NCBI GenBank assembly: GCA_001784175.1
Contig: MFPR01000037.1
Coordinates: 87,959-123,643 of the forward strand
DNA length: 35,685 bases
Origin: Candidatus Lindowbacteria bacterium RIFCSPLOWO2_12_FULL_62_27
GTDB lineage: Bacteria; Lindowbacteria; 2-12-FULL-62-27
Direction: 5' to 3'
Part shown: in pieces, positions 15,156 through 24,250 of the stretch
Numbering within the stretch: the stretch's first letter is position 1
Layout: each line of letters begins with the position of its first letter
Program-made: the position numbers and the translations under genes
The notes under the pieces: model-generated
The model's database searches: none
What the model saw: only the letters and a program-made list of their open reading frames with translations
Told to the model about the DNA's origin: nothing

Positions 15156-18100
15156 CTACTCCAGATTCGACACGTGTCGCGTGTGCCAGACGCGATCGTC
15201 GTGTTTCCGCCGGGCGCCGTCGGGTGGCCGGGGAGGCGGATAGGCCGTCATGTTGTGATACGGCATGGGATCGACGGAATCCGGGAAGGCTGTATATAGG
15301 TCCATATCCTTGCAGTATCCGTCGGAATGCAGGACGAACGTGCGTGTCCAACCCGGCGGAATCGCCGGAAGGCCCGCCGCGTCAAAGGACAGAACGATTT
15401 CCTCGCCGCGCCCCATGATCACAAACCGGTCGTCCACGTCTTTCAGCAGGTCGCGCACGTCGCCGAACCGGGTGAATCGTCCTTCCATGTTTTTGAACGG
15501 CACGCCCTGATCGATTCTGTCATAATCGTACAACGTAGGGTCGTCGCCGTCGGGAGAATACTCGCGCGGATAGCCCAGATATCTGAGATCGGCGGAAACG
15601 GGCCGGAGAACGCGCCGCCGAATGGCTGCGGCGGGGGTTTCCGTCCCGACGAATATCTGGTCCCAGTAAATCTCCATGTTCGTGTGGATGCGCATCCGCG
15701 CGTCTGCGCGGAACGGAAGGGCTGTGATGTCGAACGTCATCATTCGCGGCAGGCCCGCGGGGAACCCCATATCGGCCACGGCCGTTTTCCAGCCGCCTTT
15801 CCCGTCCGGTATTTCGATCCTCGGCGGTGACATCGCAAGGCCCGCCTGATGGGCGGCGTAGTTGACATGCGAGTAGGTGTACTCGACCCATCCATGGAGA
15901 CAGAGCACCAGCGTGTCTGCTGGAGACAGGCGCCGCAGTTCATCGCCGAAATTCACTTCGATCCAGTGGTCGTGGGCGTATCCGACGAACCGGCTGTCTT
16001 TTGGAGGCTCGGCATAGCGGCGGTCAACGGAACGAATCCTGTCAAGGACATCCCCGCCGCCTGACGCTCGCGCAGAGACGGGAAAGATTCGCCGGGACAA
16101 CAGAATCGGCCGGCCGGTCGGCGCGGGTTCCACGCCGCCGAACCGTTCATCCGGGAAAATCTCAATGTTTTCCGGATGGTCGTAGGCGATCAAATAGAGC
16201 TGATCCATCCAAGTGACTTCTTCGAGAGGTTCTGCGACTCGCAGAAGATACCGGCCGTCCCGCGGGGCGATCATATCTCGCGGAATGAGCACCCGCTCCG
16301 TGGGATCAGGTGGGCCGTAGACGCCGGGAGACAGGAAGAATCCGACGCCGCCCACGCCGAGGAAATCGGTGACGAACGAAAATCGAGCGCCATCCCACGC
16401 GAAGAGAATCGGGCAGGACGAAGGTTTTCGATGGATCTTGACGATGCCCCACCGCTGGTTCGCCGGCACCTCCAGCTCGCTTTGAATGACCCCGTCCGGC
16501 CACGCGAGCCGCACGTAATCGGCCTTGACGCGCGCCCCCAGCCCGAAATGAACCTGAGGCGGCGGCGATCCGAGATAGCCGGCCGACTGCGTCACCTGGG
16601 CCGCTTGAATCGACCTGCCGGTTTTGATCTCGACTCCGAGCCCGGCCACGCCTGCATCCGGACAGCGCACATCGTCTTCCGAGGATTTCAACGGCACCAC
16701 CGTCAGCCAGTGCCCGTCCGGTTTGGTTTGCGCACGCCATATCTCAGGGCGCATGCCGGCGCGGGCCGTGACGATTTCGAGTACGCCGTCGCCGTTCAGA
16801 TCCAATGCGAGCGCTCCGCGCGCCGTGGGCGTCGCGCGGGTTGATCCCAATCGCGCCGGCGGCGCGAATTGGCCCATCCCCGCATTCATGAGAATGCGGT
16901 GGGCGTAACTTCTCTTCGAGCCGGCGTCGAGCAATACGATGTCCGCATCGCCATCGAGATCAAGATCAGCGGCCATGGCGCCTGCCGATCCGCCGAGTTC
17001 CGCCGCCCGTTCAGCAAACACCCTGTCTTCGACGAACCGTCCACGGTCCACATTCAAGAACAATCGCGGAGGCGCCGGGCCTCGGATCAAAAGGATGTCC
17101 AGCCGCCCGTTTTGATCGACGTCGGCTGTGACCGCGCCCATGGACGGCGCGGCGTCGGACAAATCAGGGAAACGGTCTGTCGCATCGGTGTACTGGCCGA
17201 CGCGATCGTTCAGATAAATGCGGTTGGGGGAGCCGGAATTGAGGAGGCAAATATCCAGGTCCCGATCGTCGTCCATATCGAAAAACAAAACGCCCACCGT
17301 CACCGCCTGCCCGCCCTCGAGGCGCGCCTCGGGGGCAACGTCCGTGAATGTGCCGTCGCCGTTGTTTCTCCAGAGCGTGTTGGGAGCGCCGGCAGACAAT
17401 CCGGCCGCGGAACGCGCCGCGGCGTTCGCCACGTACAAATCAAGATCCCCGTCATGGTCGGCGTCGGCCCATGCGGCGCCGACACTGAGGGTCTGTCCGC
17501 CTGCCGTCCGGGTTTGCGCGGTCACGTCCGTGAATCGGCCGGCGTCGGAGACGCCGGCACTTGGGGCGTCGGAGACGCTGACCCGGCCGGCGTCGTTTCG
17601 GTACAACCGGTTGGGGCCATCACAGGTCAGATAGAGGTCGGGATCTCCGTCGCCGTCATAATCTCCGAAAAATGCGCCCACGGCGTTCCTGCCGTCGATT
17701 CCGCTGTTCGGAACAATGGAGAAACGCCCATTTTGAAGACGGTACAACGCGCCTACATGATCGGGGCCCGCGCCGGGAATGTACACCGACAACTCTCCGC
17801 GCCCCTCCAGATCGGATGCTGCGAGACCTGGCCCGAAGGCGGGTGCGTCCATTCGGCTGGATTCCGCAGGCATGCCGGGGACGGCGCCGTTATCAGCATT
17901 CAGTTGCGCATCGGCGGAGATGTCGGCGTAGTCGGGCGGCTCATCCCGTCCCTGCGATGGTTCCGGCGAAAAAGCGCGAAGTATGTCGGCGTACCGGCCC
18001 ATTTCTCCATATTTCATTCCCGCAGCGACGCCGGCCCCGGCCGTCTTGAGCGCCCGAAATCTCTGCATAAGCTCACGGGCCCTCTCGATTTCTCCGGCTT

Positions 18101-18686
18101 CACGGAGAAGGGTGACGAGGCGGTAGCAGGCGGATTCGTGGTGCGGCGCCTGGTCGAGAGTTTGCTCAAAGTGCCTCCGCGCCGCCGCCGGATCGCGGTC
18201 GGTCATGAGGACGCCCATCTGATAGTGCGCGTCCGCGTCGCCGGAATCCACCGCCAGCACTGCTTCAAACTCCCGCGCGGCCTCGCGCGCCCGGTTCAGA
18301 TGCTTGAAGAGCATGCCGAGAGCGAACCGGGCGTGGGCGTCGGAGGGGTCGATGCCGATGAGCCGGGACAATTCCTGTTCGGCCCTGGCGTAACCGGATT
18401 CTGTCTGGGTGTTGAGAAGCGCGACGCCAAGATTCAATCGCCCGGCACTCCAGTCAGGGGCGATTCGTACGACCTCCTCAAAGGCCTTCACCGCCTCCTG
18501 CGGGCGGTACTGGTCCATCAGCGCGACGCCGCGATTAAAGGGCGAGAAGATGCTGTCGATTTGGGCGGGCGGAATGCCCACAGTGGATGGATCGAGTCTC
18601 CCGGCCGGTTCAGGAGGATGCTCATGTTCGTACGAGGACGGCTCTCCACAGCCCGCCATGGCGATCCCAAAGATCAAGACGATCAT
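15156..18686 (-). CDS. TPR - CRTAC1 (VCBS/ASPIC-UnbV) lipoprotein with a large extra C-terminal region
   Basis: This is a 1176-residue predicted lipoprotein: MIVLIFGIAMAGCGE gives a lipobox at Cys13. In order it has TPRs (about 30-250), a run of VCBS/FG-GAP calcium-loop repeats (about 300-660, for example FGDYDGDGDPDLYLTC and ADADHDGDLDLYVAN), an ASPIC/UnbV domain (about 690-770), and about 400 residues I cannot assign (from SCPILFAWDGARFSF to the end). A frame open further upstream would overlap the preceding gene, so the ATG at 18686, 23 bp after that gene's stop, is used. It is the last gene of the cytochrome/porin cluster. It probably sits on the outer membrane or cell surface as a binding scaffold; the function is inferred only. 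Confidence 0.85.
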   Translation of the reverse strand: MIVLIFGIAMAGCGEPSSYEHEHPPEPAGRLDPSTVGIPPAQIDSIFSPFNRGVALMDQYRPQEAVKAFEEVVRIAPDWSAGRLNLGVALLNTQTESGYARAEQELSRLIGIDPSDAHARFALGMLFKHLNRAREAAREFEAVLAVDSGDADAHYQMGVLMTDRDPAAARRHFEQTLDQAPHHESACYRLVTLLREAGEIERARELMQRFRALKTAGAGVAAGMKYGEMGRYADILRAFSPEPSQGRDEPPDYADISADAQLNADNGAVPGMPAESSRMDAPAFGPGLAASDLEGRGELSVYIPGAGPDHVGALYRLQNGRFSIVPNSGIDGRNAVGAFFGDYDGDGDPDLYLTCDGPNRLYRNDAGRVSVSDAPSAGVSDAGRFTDVTAQTRTAGGQTLSVGAAWADADHDGDLDLYVANAAARSAAGLSAGAPNTLWRNNGDGTFTDVAPEARLEGGQAVTVGVLFFDMDDDRDLDICLLNSGSPNRIYLNDRVGQYTDATDRFPDLSDAAPSMGAVTADVDQNGRLDILLIRGPAPPRLFLNVDRGRFVEDRVFAERAAELGGSAGAMAADLDLDGDADIVLLDAGSKRSYAHRILMNAGMGQFAPPARLGSTRATPTARGALALDLNGDGVLEIVTARAGMRPEIWRAQTKPDGHWLTVVPLKSSEDDVRCPDAGVAGLGVEIKTGRSIQAAQVTQSAGYLGSPPPQVHFGLGARVKADYVRLAWPDGVIQSELEVPANQRWGIVKIHRKPSSCPILFAWDGARFSFVTDFLGVGGVGFFLSPGVYGPPDPTERVLIPRDMIAPRDGRYLLRVAEPLEEVTWMDQLYLIAYDHPENIEIFPDERFGGVEPAPTGRPILLSRRIFPVSARASGGGDVLDRIRSVDRRYAEPPKDSRFVGYAHDHWIEVNFGDELRRLSPADTLVLCLHGWVEYTYSHVNYAAHQAGLAMSPPRIEIPDGKGGWKTAVADMGFPAGLPRMMTFDITALPFRADARMRIHTNMEIYWDQIFVGTETPAAAIRRRVLRPVSADLRYLGYPREYSPDGDDPTLYDYDRIDQGVPFKNMEGRFTRFGDVRDLLKDVDDRFVIMGRGEEIVLSFDAAGLPAIPPGWTRTFVLHSDGYCKDMDLYTAFPDSVDPMPYHNMTAYPPPRPPDGARRKHDDRVWHTRHVSNLE

Positions 18687-18709
18687 CGCCGAAGTTTCAT
18701 TCGACCTGC

Positions 18710-20389
18710 TCAATCCGGTTCCTCCATCACCACCAGCGTGCCGGCCGCCGCCGGAGCCGAAGAGCTTTTGCCCGACGGCCAGATCACGTCGATCGAGGCC
18801 GCGGATTCGTCGGCCCGAAGACCCACATGGACGGTGGGATCGCTCGCGCTCAGATACGAAGCGGCGGTTCTGACTTCGTTGTGAATGGCGCGCGTATCGG
18901 TCCGGACGACCACTTTCGCGCCGATGCCCTGCGTGTTGGGCGCGCGGCCATGCAGTCGGATCTTGAGCCATCGCGCGCCGGCGGGGGTTTCATTACGCAA
19001 AAGTTCCGCCCACGATCCGGAATTGGAGGCCAGGATGTCGATGTCGCCGTCGTTATCATAATCTCCGAAGGCCGCCCCGCGGCCGACGCGTTTGCGCACG
19101 AAACATTCTCCGCAGCGGTCGGCGGCGTTTTCGAAGGTCCCGCGTCCGGTGCCGACAAACATCATCTTTTGCTGCGGATAGGTGATCTCCTGCGAGAATC
19201 CCTCTATGTCATCCACCACATGCCCGTTGGCCACAAAGCAATCCAGGTGGCCGTCGTGATTGAAATCGGCGAATCGCGCGGCCCAGCCCACGTGCCGGTA
19301 GGTGTCCTCATCGAGGCCCAGGGCGCGGGTCAGATCCGCGAAGAACCCGTTGCCCCGGTTCACGTAGAGATTGTTGAATTCAAACACCATGTTCGTGACG
19401 AACAGGTCCTGAAGGCCGTCGCCGTTCACGTCGACGACGTCGACCCCCATCGCCGCCGTGACGACGCCGTCCGGATCGTATGCCACTCCGGCCTCAACGC
19501 CGATTTCCACGAACATGCCTCCCTCATTCCGATACAGGAAGTTGGGCGTGGCGTCGTTCGCGACAAACACGTCCTGGTCACCGTCGTTGTCGAAGTCCAG
19601 CGCCACGGCCGTCAGGCCCTTGCCGTTCGCGGAGAGTCCCGCGGACGCGGACACATCGGTGAACGTCCCATCGCCGTTGTTGCGGTACAGAACATCCTCC
19701 TCGCCCTCAAAATCGCGCGGGCCGGGGAAGGATCGGAATCCGTATTTTTTGGAGAGCGTTGAGACATGGACGTCCTTGCGGTTGACGAGAAATTTGAGGT
19801 AATTCGAGACATAGAGATCGAGGTCGAGGTCCCCGTCGTAATCGAAGAAGACCGCGCCGGCGCTCCACCGCGGGCAACCTACGCCCGCCCGGTCGGTCAC
19901 GTCCTCAAACGTCCCGTCGCCGCGGTTGCGGTAGAGGGTATTGCGGCCGAAGTTCGTGATGTAGAGATCGACGAATTCGTCGGCGTCGTAGTCGGCCGTC
20001 GCAACGCCCTGCCCGTAGCTGGCCGCCGTGATCCCCGCCGTTTCCGTGACGTTGCGGAAGGTCCCGTTTCGCTCGTTGTGAAACAGGGCGTGAGTCGCGG
20101 CATTCCTGCGGTCCATCAACCCATGTTTGTCGAGTTTCGCGCCGTTGACCAGGAATGCGTCGAGCCGGCCATCGTTGTCGTAATCGAAAAAGGCGCACCC
20201 TGAACCCGTGGTCATAAGGACATTCTCGTTTTGTTCCGCCCCGAAGGTATGCCGGAACACGATCCCGGCCGATCGCGCGATGTCCGTGAATTTCGGCGGC
20301 GGGTCGGCGGCGGCCGTCGCCGCACAAACCGCCGTGATGGCGACCGTCATCCACAGCCATCGAAACCCCGCGATCCTCATTCCTTTCAC
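18710..20389 (-). CDS. Secreted CRTAC1-family protein (VCBS/FG-GAP repeats plus ASPIC/UnbV)
   Basis: The 559-residue protein has a signal peptide (about 1-28, ending ATAAA). VCBS/FG-GAP-like repeats follow from about 35 to 450, each with a D-x-D-x-D-G-x-x-D loop (FFDYDNDGRLDAFLVNG, ATADYDADEFVDLYITN). The C-terminal ASPIC/UnbV domain is at about 475-545 (GAKVVVRTDTR, ASYLSASDP, IDVIWPSGK). Such proteins are predicted calcium-binding beta-propellers outside the cell; no reaction is established. The start overlaps the stop of the porin gene by 4 bp (ATGA), so translation is coupled. An ATG at 20380 is an alternative start. Confidence 0.9.
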   Translation of the reverse strand: MKGMRIAGFRWLWMTVAITAVCAATAAADPPPKFTDIARSAGIVFRHTFGAEQNENVLMTTGSGCAFFDYDNDGRLDAFLVNGAKLDKHGLMDRRNAATHALFHNERNGTFRNVTETAGITAASYGQGVATADYDADEFVDLYITNFGRNTLYRNRGDGTFEDVTDRAGVGCPRWSAGAVFFDYDGDLDLDLYVSNYLKFLVNRKDVHVSTLSKKYGFRSFPGPRDFEGEEDVLYRNNGDGTFTDVSASAGLSANGKGLTAVALDFDNDGDQDVFVANDATPNFLYRNEGGMFVEIGVEAGVAYDPDGVVTAAMGVDVVDVNGDGLQDLFVTNMVFEFNNLYVNRGNGFFADLTRALGLDEDTYRHVGWAARFADFNHDGHLDCFVANGHVVDDIEGFSQEITYPQQKMMFVGTGRGTFENAADRCGECFVRKRVGRGAAFGDYDNDGDIDILASNSGSWAELLRNETPAGARWLKIRLHGRAPNTQGIGAKVVVRTDTRAIHNEVRTAASYLSASDPTVHVGLRADESAASIDVIWPSGKSSSAPAAAGTLVVMEEPD

Positions 20390-21558
20390 CGCCCGTAATA
20401 GACGAACGTGAGATACACCGCGTCGCTCTTCGGCGCCATGACGCGGTTCGCCTCCTCGCGATAGGCCAAAAAAACGCTGACGGCGTTGGTGAACGAGTAA
20501 CTGAATTGATAGAGGGCGGCGGTGTCGTCGGAGTTGTGAGTGGAGGTGTCCCTTCGAACCGATTCAACCTGCCATGAGAGACCGGCATTTTGAAACCGCG
20601 GGATGATCCACTCCAGCGTCGCGCGCACGCCGAGCACGTTCGATCTTTGCCCGCCGGTGACCGCGACATACTGCGCGTCGTCGCCGAATCCGTCCTGTCC
20701 GCAGGCGACTTGGCCGCTCAGGATCAGATAATCTCCGGACCGGCGGAAAAGGTCATACGCGACGCGCCAGCGCGAGATGGACGCAGCGCCGAACACGGAC
20801 GGCCCCATGATGGCCGGCAAATCGCCGACCAGGATCGACAGGCCGTTTTGAATGTCCCAGTAGGTCGGCGCGCCCAGCCGGGCTGTGAGCAGGAAGCTCG
20901 TGCGTTCGGAAGCCGTCGACAGGCGCGGCGAGTGCAGCCCTTCGCCCAGACCCAATGTCGCCGCCGCCTCCCAGTCCAATTTTCCGAGCGGGCCTTTGAT
21001 ATTCAGCCCCCAGTCCCATTTCAGCCCGAGGTCGGCGGCCTCGAGCGGCAGAAGAAACCGGTGCCGGGGCGCCGTCATCGGATTCATGCCGTACGGAATG
21101 ACGAACTGTCCGAGCCTCAGGCTCAGCCGCTGCGAGCCGCCCGGATTCCATCGGATCCAGAAATCCTGCGGCGCGAACTTCACGGCGTTCATGCCCCGGT
21201 TGTCCTGCATCCGGTCGTACACGATGCGCGGGTGAAGTGTCATGGCCTCCAGCGGCATCCAGCCGCCGAATATCCGGCGATTGAGGAGTGACTCGGTTGA
21301 GAACGTCCTGACGTAGTCGAGCCCGATGGAATTACCCGGCGGTCGAGGCGACAGCTCAACGTAGTCTTTCGACCGGTCGCCCGGCGGCAGGCCTGTCGCG
21401 CCGTCGAGCGGGAACACGGCTGAGGACACGAATTCAAGGTACAAAAACGATCGACGCACTCCCTCCTCATCCGCCGGAACCGCAGCGCAGGCCGCATGGA
21501 CGACCGCCGCGATCAGAAGAACGGTTGTCACAGGCCGTGCGTGCCGGACTTTCGTCAT
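20386..21558 (-). CDS. Predicted outer-membrane porin
   Basis: The 390-residue protein has a signal peptide (about 1-28) and a repetitive amphipathic beta-strand pattern to the end. The segment SLRLGQFVIPYGMNPM resembles phosphate-selective porin O/P-type barrels, where a conserved GQF-x-P-[FY]-G occurs. Paired strands such as DLGLKWDWGLNIKG and a final strand YLTFVYYGR support a 14-18-stranded barrel. The start overlaps the preceding TPR gene by ATGA and the stop overlaps the next gene. Within the operon it is the only candidate for a channel across the outer membrane. Substrate or electron-conduit use is not shown by sequence. Confidence 0.75.
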   Translation of the reverse strand: MTKVRHARPVTTVLLIAAVVHAACAAVPADEEGVRRSFLYLEFVSSAVFPLDGATGLPPGDRSKDYVELSPRPPGNSIGLDYVRTFSTESLLNRRIFGGWMPLEAMTLHPRIVYDRMQDNRGMNAVKFAPQDFWIRWNPGGSQRLSLRLGQFVIPYGMNPMTAPRHRFLLPLEAADLGLKWDWGLNIKGPLGKLDWEAAATLGLGEGLHSPRLSTASERTSFLLTARLGAPTYWDIQNGLSILVGDLPAIMGPSVFGAASISRWRVAYDLFRRSGDYLILSGQVACGQDGFGDDAQYVAVTGGQRSNVLGVRATLEWIIPRFQNAGLSWQVESVRRDTSTHNSDDTAALYQFSYSFTNAVSVFLAYREEANRVMAPKSDAVYLTFVYYGR

Positions 21559-22394
21559 GGCGCGACTCGGACGGGTTGGCGCTCGCGGATGGAATGCAGA
21601 AACCAGTCGAGCCGCCGGTATTCGTCGTCCACCTTGATTTTTGTGACACCGGTTTCCTCCCAGCTCGATATCCCGGACCAGTACGGCGTCAGGAGACTCA
21701 AGCGGCCGGCGCCTTCGGCCGGAGGCGCGGACTCTCTTCCCGCTTGGATGGCGCGCTTAAGGCGGATTGCAGCCGCAACCGCGTCTCCTTCCAACCAGAA
21801 CAGGTAGCCGGCGAGGTAAAATGCGCCGCCGCATTTGGAATTCGATGCGGCCGCCGCCTCAAGATAACGCCGCGCGCGGGATATGTTTCCGCGCAAAAGG
21901 GCGATCTCCCCGATCCTGAGCACGGCGCCGGACTCCTCCTTGTTGATATCGAGCGCCTTCTCGAATTCCCTTTCCGCCTCCGCCGGCTCGAAGGGCGCGC
22001 CCGCAACGCCGCATGAGAAGAGCGCGCCGAGCTGGGCATGCGCCCTGGCGCTGGACGGATTGATTTCCGCCAGCCGGCGCCATGTCTCCGCCGCCTCGGC
22101 GAATCGCCCGAGTTCGAACAGAACATTGCCGAGGTTATACAGGGAATCTTCGTGCCCGGTGTCCAGCCCCAGCGCGGCGTGGTACGCAGCGTCGGCGCCG
22201 GGCCAGTCGCCTTGCAGCCGAAACCGGGTGGCCTGATCATACAGCTTCCAAAACTGCAGAACTTCCGCCTTTCGGTCCGGCGACCACGCCGGGGAAGGAA
22301 CGGGATCAACTGCGGATGGCCGCATTTTGAGAATGGTCAGAATGATGAATCCCGTGGCAAACCCCAGAGCGAGAAACCCCGCCGCGCGCTTCAC
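21555..22394 (-). CDS. Membrane-anchored tetratricopeptide repeat protein
   Basis: The 279-residue protein has one N-terminal transmembrane anchor (about 3-23, FLALGFATGFIILTIL) and a periplasmic part. Four to five TPRs run between about 50 and 230 (SLYNLGNVLFELGRFAEAAE; ARAHAQLGALF; AVLRIGEIALLRGNISRA). A tail follows with two tryptophans (PYWSGISSWEETG). The start is GTG within a GTGA overlap with the upstream CRTAC1 stop; the open frame extends further upstream but overlaps a gene. TPRs of this kind often tether partner proteins, here perhaps the cytochrome or CRTAC1 proteins (inference). Confidence 0.85.
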   Translation of the reverse strand: MKRAAGFLALGFATGFIILTILKMRPSAVDPVPSPAWSPDRKAEVLQFWKLYDQATRFRLQGDWPGADAAYHAALGLDTGHEDSLYNLGNVLFELGRFAEAAETWRRLAEINPSSARAHAQLGALFSCGVAGAPFEPAEAEREFEKALDINKEESGAVLRIGEIALLRGNISRARRYLEAAAASNSKCGGAFYLAGYLFWLEGDAVAAAIRLKRAIQAGRESAPPAEGAGRLSLLTPYWSGISSWEETGVTKIKVDDEYRRLDWFLHSIRERQPVRVAP

Positions 22395-24250
22395 GGCCCG
22401 TCCATGCCAATCGCCGGCGCTCGGCTGCCCGGCTCCGTGATCGTCACGATCTGATCGGCGCTGACCCATTCCAGCGTCTGCGTCCGTCCGCTTGGCCATG
22501 CGACGTCGATCGCGTCGACGCGGTCCGCCGAACCCAGCCCGACCAGCACCTCTCTCGCGGCATTCTGAGAGCAGTACGAGGATCCGGCGCCAGATTCGCG
22601 GAGGTAGATATGCGTTCCCGCGCGGAACCGCAATTTCGCGCCGACGCCGTCCCTGTTTCCCTCCGTTCCTCGCAGACGGACTTTGATCCAATGATTGCGG
22701 TCCCCCCCATCATTTCGGAGAAGAATCGGGGCGTCACCGTGGACAACGATGAAGGCGTCCGGGTCGCCGTCATTGTCATAATCTCCGATCGCCAGCCCCC
22801 GGCCCACGCGCCGCGCCCGGAAGATTTCACCCGATACGGAGCCCACCTCATAGTAACCTCTTCCGGCCCCGGCATTCCAGAACAGCAGATTATTCATCGG
22901 CGCAAGCAGGGTGGAGTCGTCTTCGCGCGGAAAGGTGCTGCCATTCACGACCATGAGATCGAGCAGGGCGTCGTTGTCGTAGTCAAGAAACGCCGTGCCC
23001 CAGCCGATGTAATCCAGCGCGATCTGTCCAAGGCCATACTGGTCGGCAACATCCACGAATGCCAGCCCGCGCGATTTGCCCTCCATGCGCAAGTCCGCGT
23101 AATCGGAGGACATGTTGTTGTAGAGCGCGTTTTCCTGGGCAAGCCAGTGGGTGATGAAGATGTCCTGATCTCCGTCTACATCCCAGTCTCCCACCGCCAG
23201 ACCCATCGCGCCGCGGTAGTCGGCCACCCAGGCTCTGTGGCTGATGTCCTCGAAGGTTCCATCACCCCGGTTGCGGTACATCGCGTTGTCGGAAACATCA
23301 TTCGCGACGTAAAGATCAGTCCGGCCGTCATTGTCGAAATCCGCCCAGGACGCCGAAAGACTTCGCCCGGCGGGATTGTCAACGCCGGCGTCCCGGGCCA
23401 CTTCCGTGAATGTGCCGTCGCCGTTGTTGTGGAACAGAAGATTTCGCTCCGGCTTGTAGGTGGAAGGATTGAGAGACGCGGGAAGCACGGCGTCATATTG
23501 CCGGCTCTGCGTGTAGAGGTGCGCCTGCTCGAAACGGTACTGCACGTATCCACAGACGTACAGATCGAGCAGGCCGTCACTGTCATAGTCACCCCACGAC
23601 GCGCCGGTCCAGAAGCCCTCGAAACGGCCGATGCCCGAACGATTCGAGGCGTCGGCGAAGGCGCCGTCACCGTTGTTGTGAAAGAGGAAGGTGTGGCCGT
23701 AGTTTGTCACAACAAGATCGAGCAGACCGTCATTGTCGTAATCGCCCCATGCCGCTCCCTGGCCGACGCTTCGGACATCCAGTCCCGCCCGGAGCGTGAC
23801 ATCCGCGAACGTGCCGTCGCCGTTGTTCCGGTAGAGCGCGTGCCGAGCCGGCGATCGGGCGAACTCTTCCGGCGTCATGGTCAGGCTTCCGGCTTCGTTC
23901 ACGATAAAAAGATCGATCCAGCCGTCGTTGTCAAAATCGCCCCATGCCGCGCCCGATCCCATGTCTTCCGGGAGCTGGGTTGACCGGGTTCCGTGAAAAT
24001 GCCGAAACCGGATGCCCGCCGATTCGGTCACATCCAGGAAGGACACGCGCGGATAATTCGCCGGGGGATCGCGCGAAAGGGAATCGATGAGGCCCTCCAT
24101 TTTTTCGCCCGGCACATACGGTTTCGGCGCAGGTCCCCGCCATATCGCGACGGCGCTCGCGGCGATCGCCAGTCCGCCCAGTACCGCCGTCCGCATCAGA
24201 AGCCGCCGGCGCGGCGTGGGTTCTCCGGGACGCAAGGTCTTCCGAGTCAA
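22391..24250 (-). CDS. Secreted CRTAC1-family protein with possible Tat signal
   Basis: The 619-residue protein starts with a probable TTG that overlaps the cytochrome stop as TTGA. An ATG at 24196 is the alternative. With the TTG start the N-terminus contains TPRRRLLMRTAVLGGLAIAA, a twin-arginine-like stretch and hydrophobic core, hinting at Tat export. VCBS/FG-GAP repeats run from about 55 to 500 (AWGDFDNDGWIDLFIVN, AWGDYDNDGLLDLVVTN, SWADFDNDGRTDLYVAN). An ASPIC/UnbV domain spans about 520-605 (GVGAKLRFRAG, VDAIDVAWPSGR). It is the second gene of the operon, directly after the cytochrome. Calcium binding is suggested by the repeat loops; the role is unknown. Confidence 0.88.
   Translation of the reverse strand: MTRKTLRPGEPTPRRRLLMRTAVLGGLAIAASAVAIWRGPAPKPYVPGEKMEGLIDSLSRDPPANYPRVSFLDVTESAGIRFRHFHGTRSTQLPEDMGSGAAWGDFDNDGWIDLFIVNEAGSLTMTPEEFARSPARHALYRNNGDGTFADVTLRAGLDVRSVGQGAAWGDYDNDGLLDLVVTNYGHTFLFHNNGDGAFADASNRSGIGRFEGFWTGASWGDYDSDGLLDLYVCGYVQYRFEQAHLYTQSRQYDAVLPASLNPSTYKPERNLLFHNNGDGTFTEVARDAGVDNPAGRSLSASWADFDNDGRTDLYVANDVSDNAMYRNRGDGTFEDISHRAWVADYRGAMGLAVGDWDVDGDQDIFITHWLAQENALYNNMSSDYADLRMEGKSRGLAFVDVADQYGLGQIALDYIGWGTAFLDYDNDALLDLMVVNGSTFPREDDSTLLAPMNNLLFWNAGAGRGYYEVGSVSGEIFRARRVGRGLAIGDYDNDGDPDAFIVVHGDAPILLRNDGGDRNHWIKVRLRGTEGNRDGVGAKLRFRAGTHIYLRESGAGSSYCSQNAAREVLVGLGSADRVDAIDVAWPSGRTQTLEWVSADQIVTITEPGSRAPAIGMDGP

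Noticed and set aside
16869-18884. A 671-codon open frame on the plus strand opposite the TPR-CRTAC1 gene
   Set aside because: It is antisense to the repeated D-x-D-x-D-G codons of the real gene, which read as valine/isoleucine-rich repeats on the other strand. It has no family signature and runs against the coupled operon.
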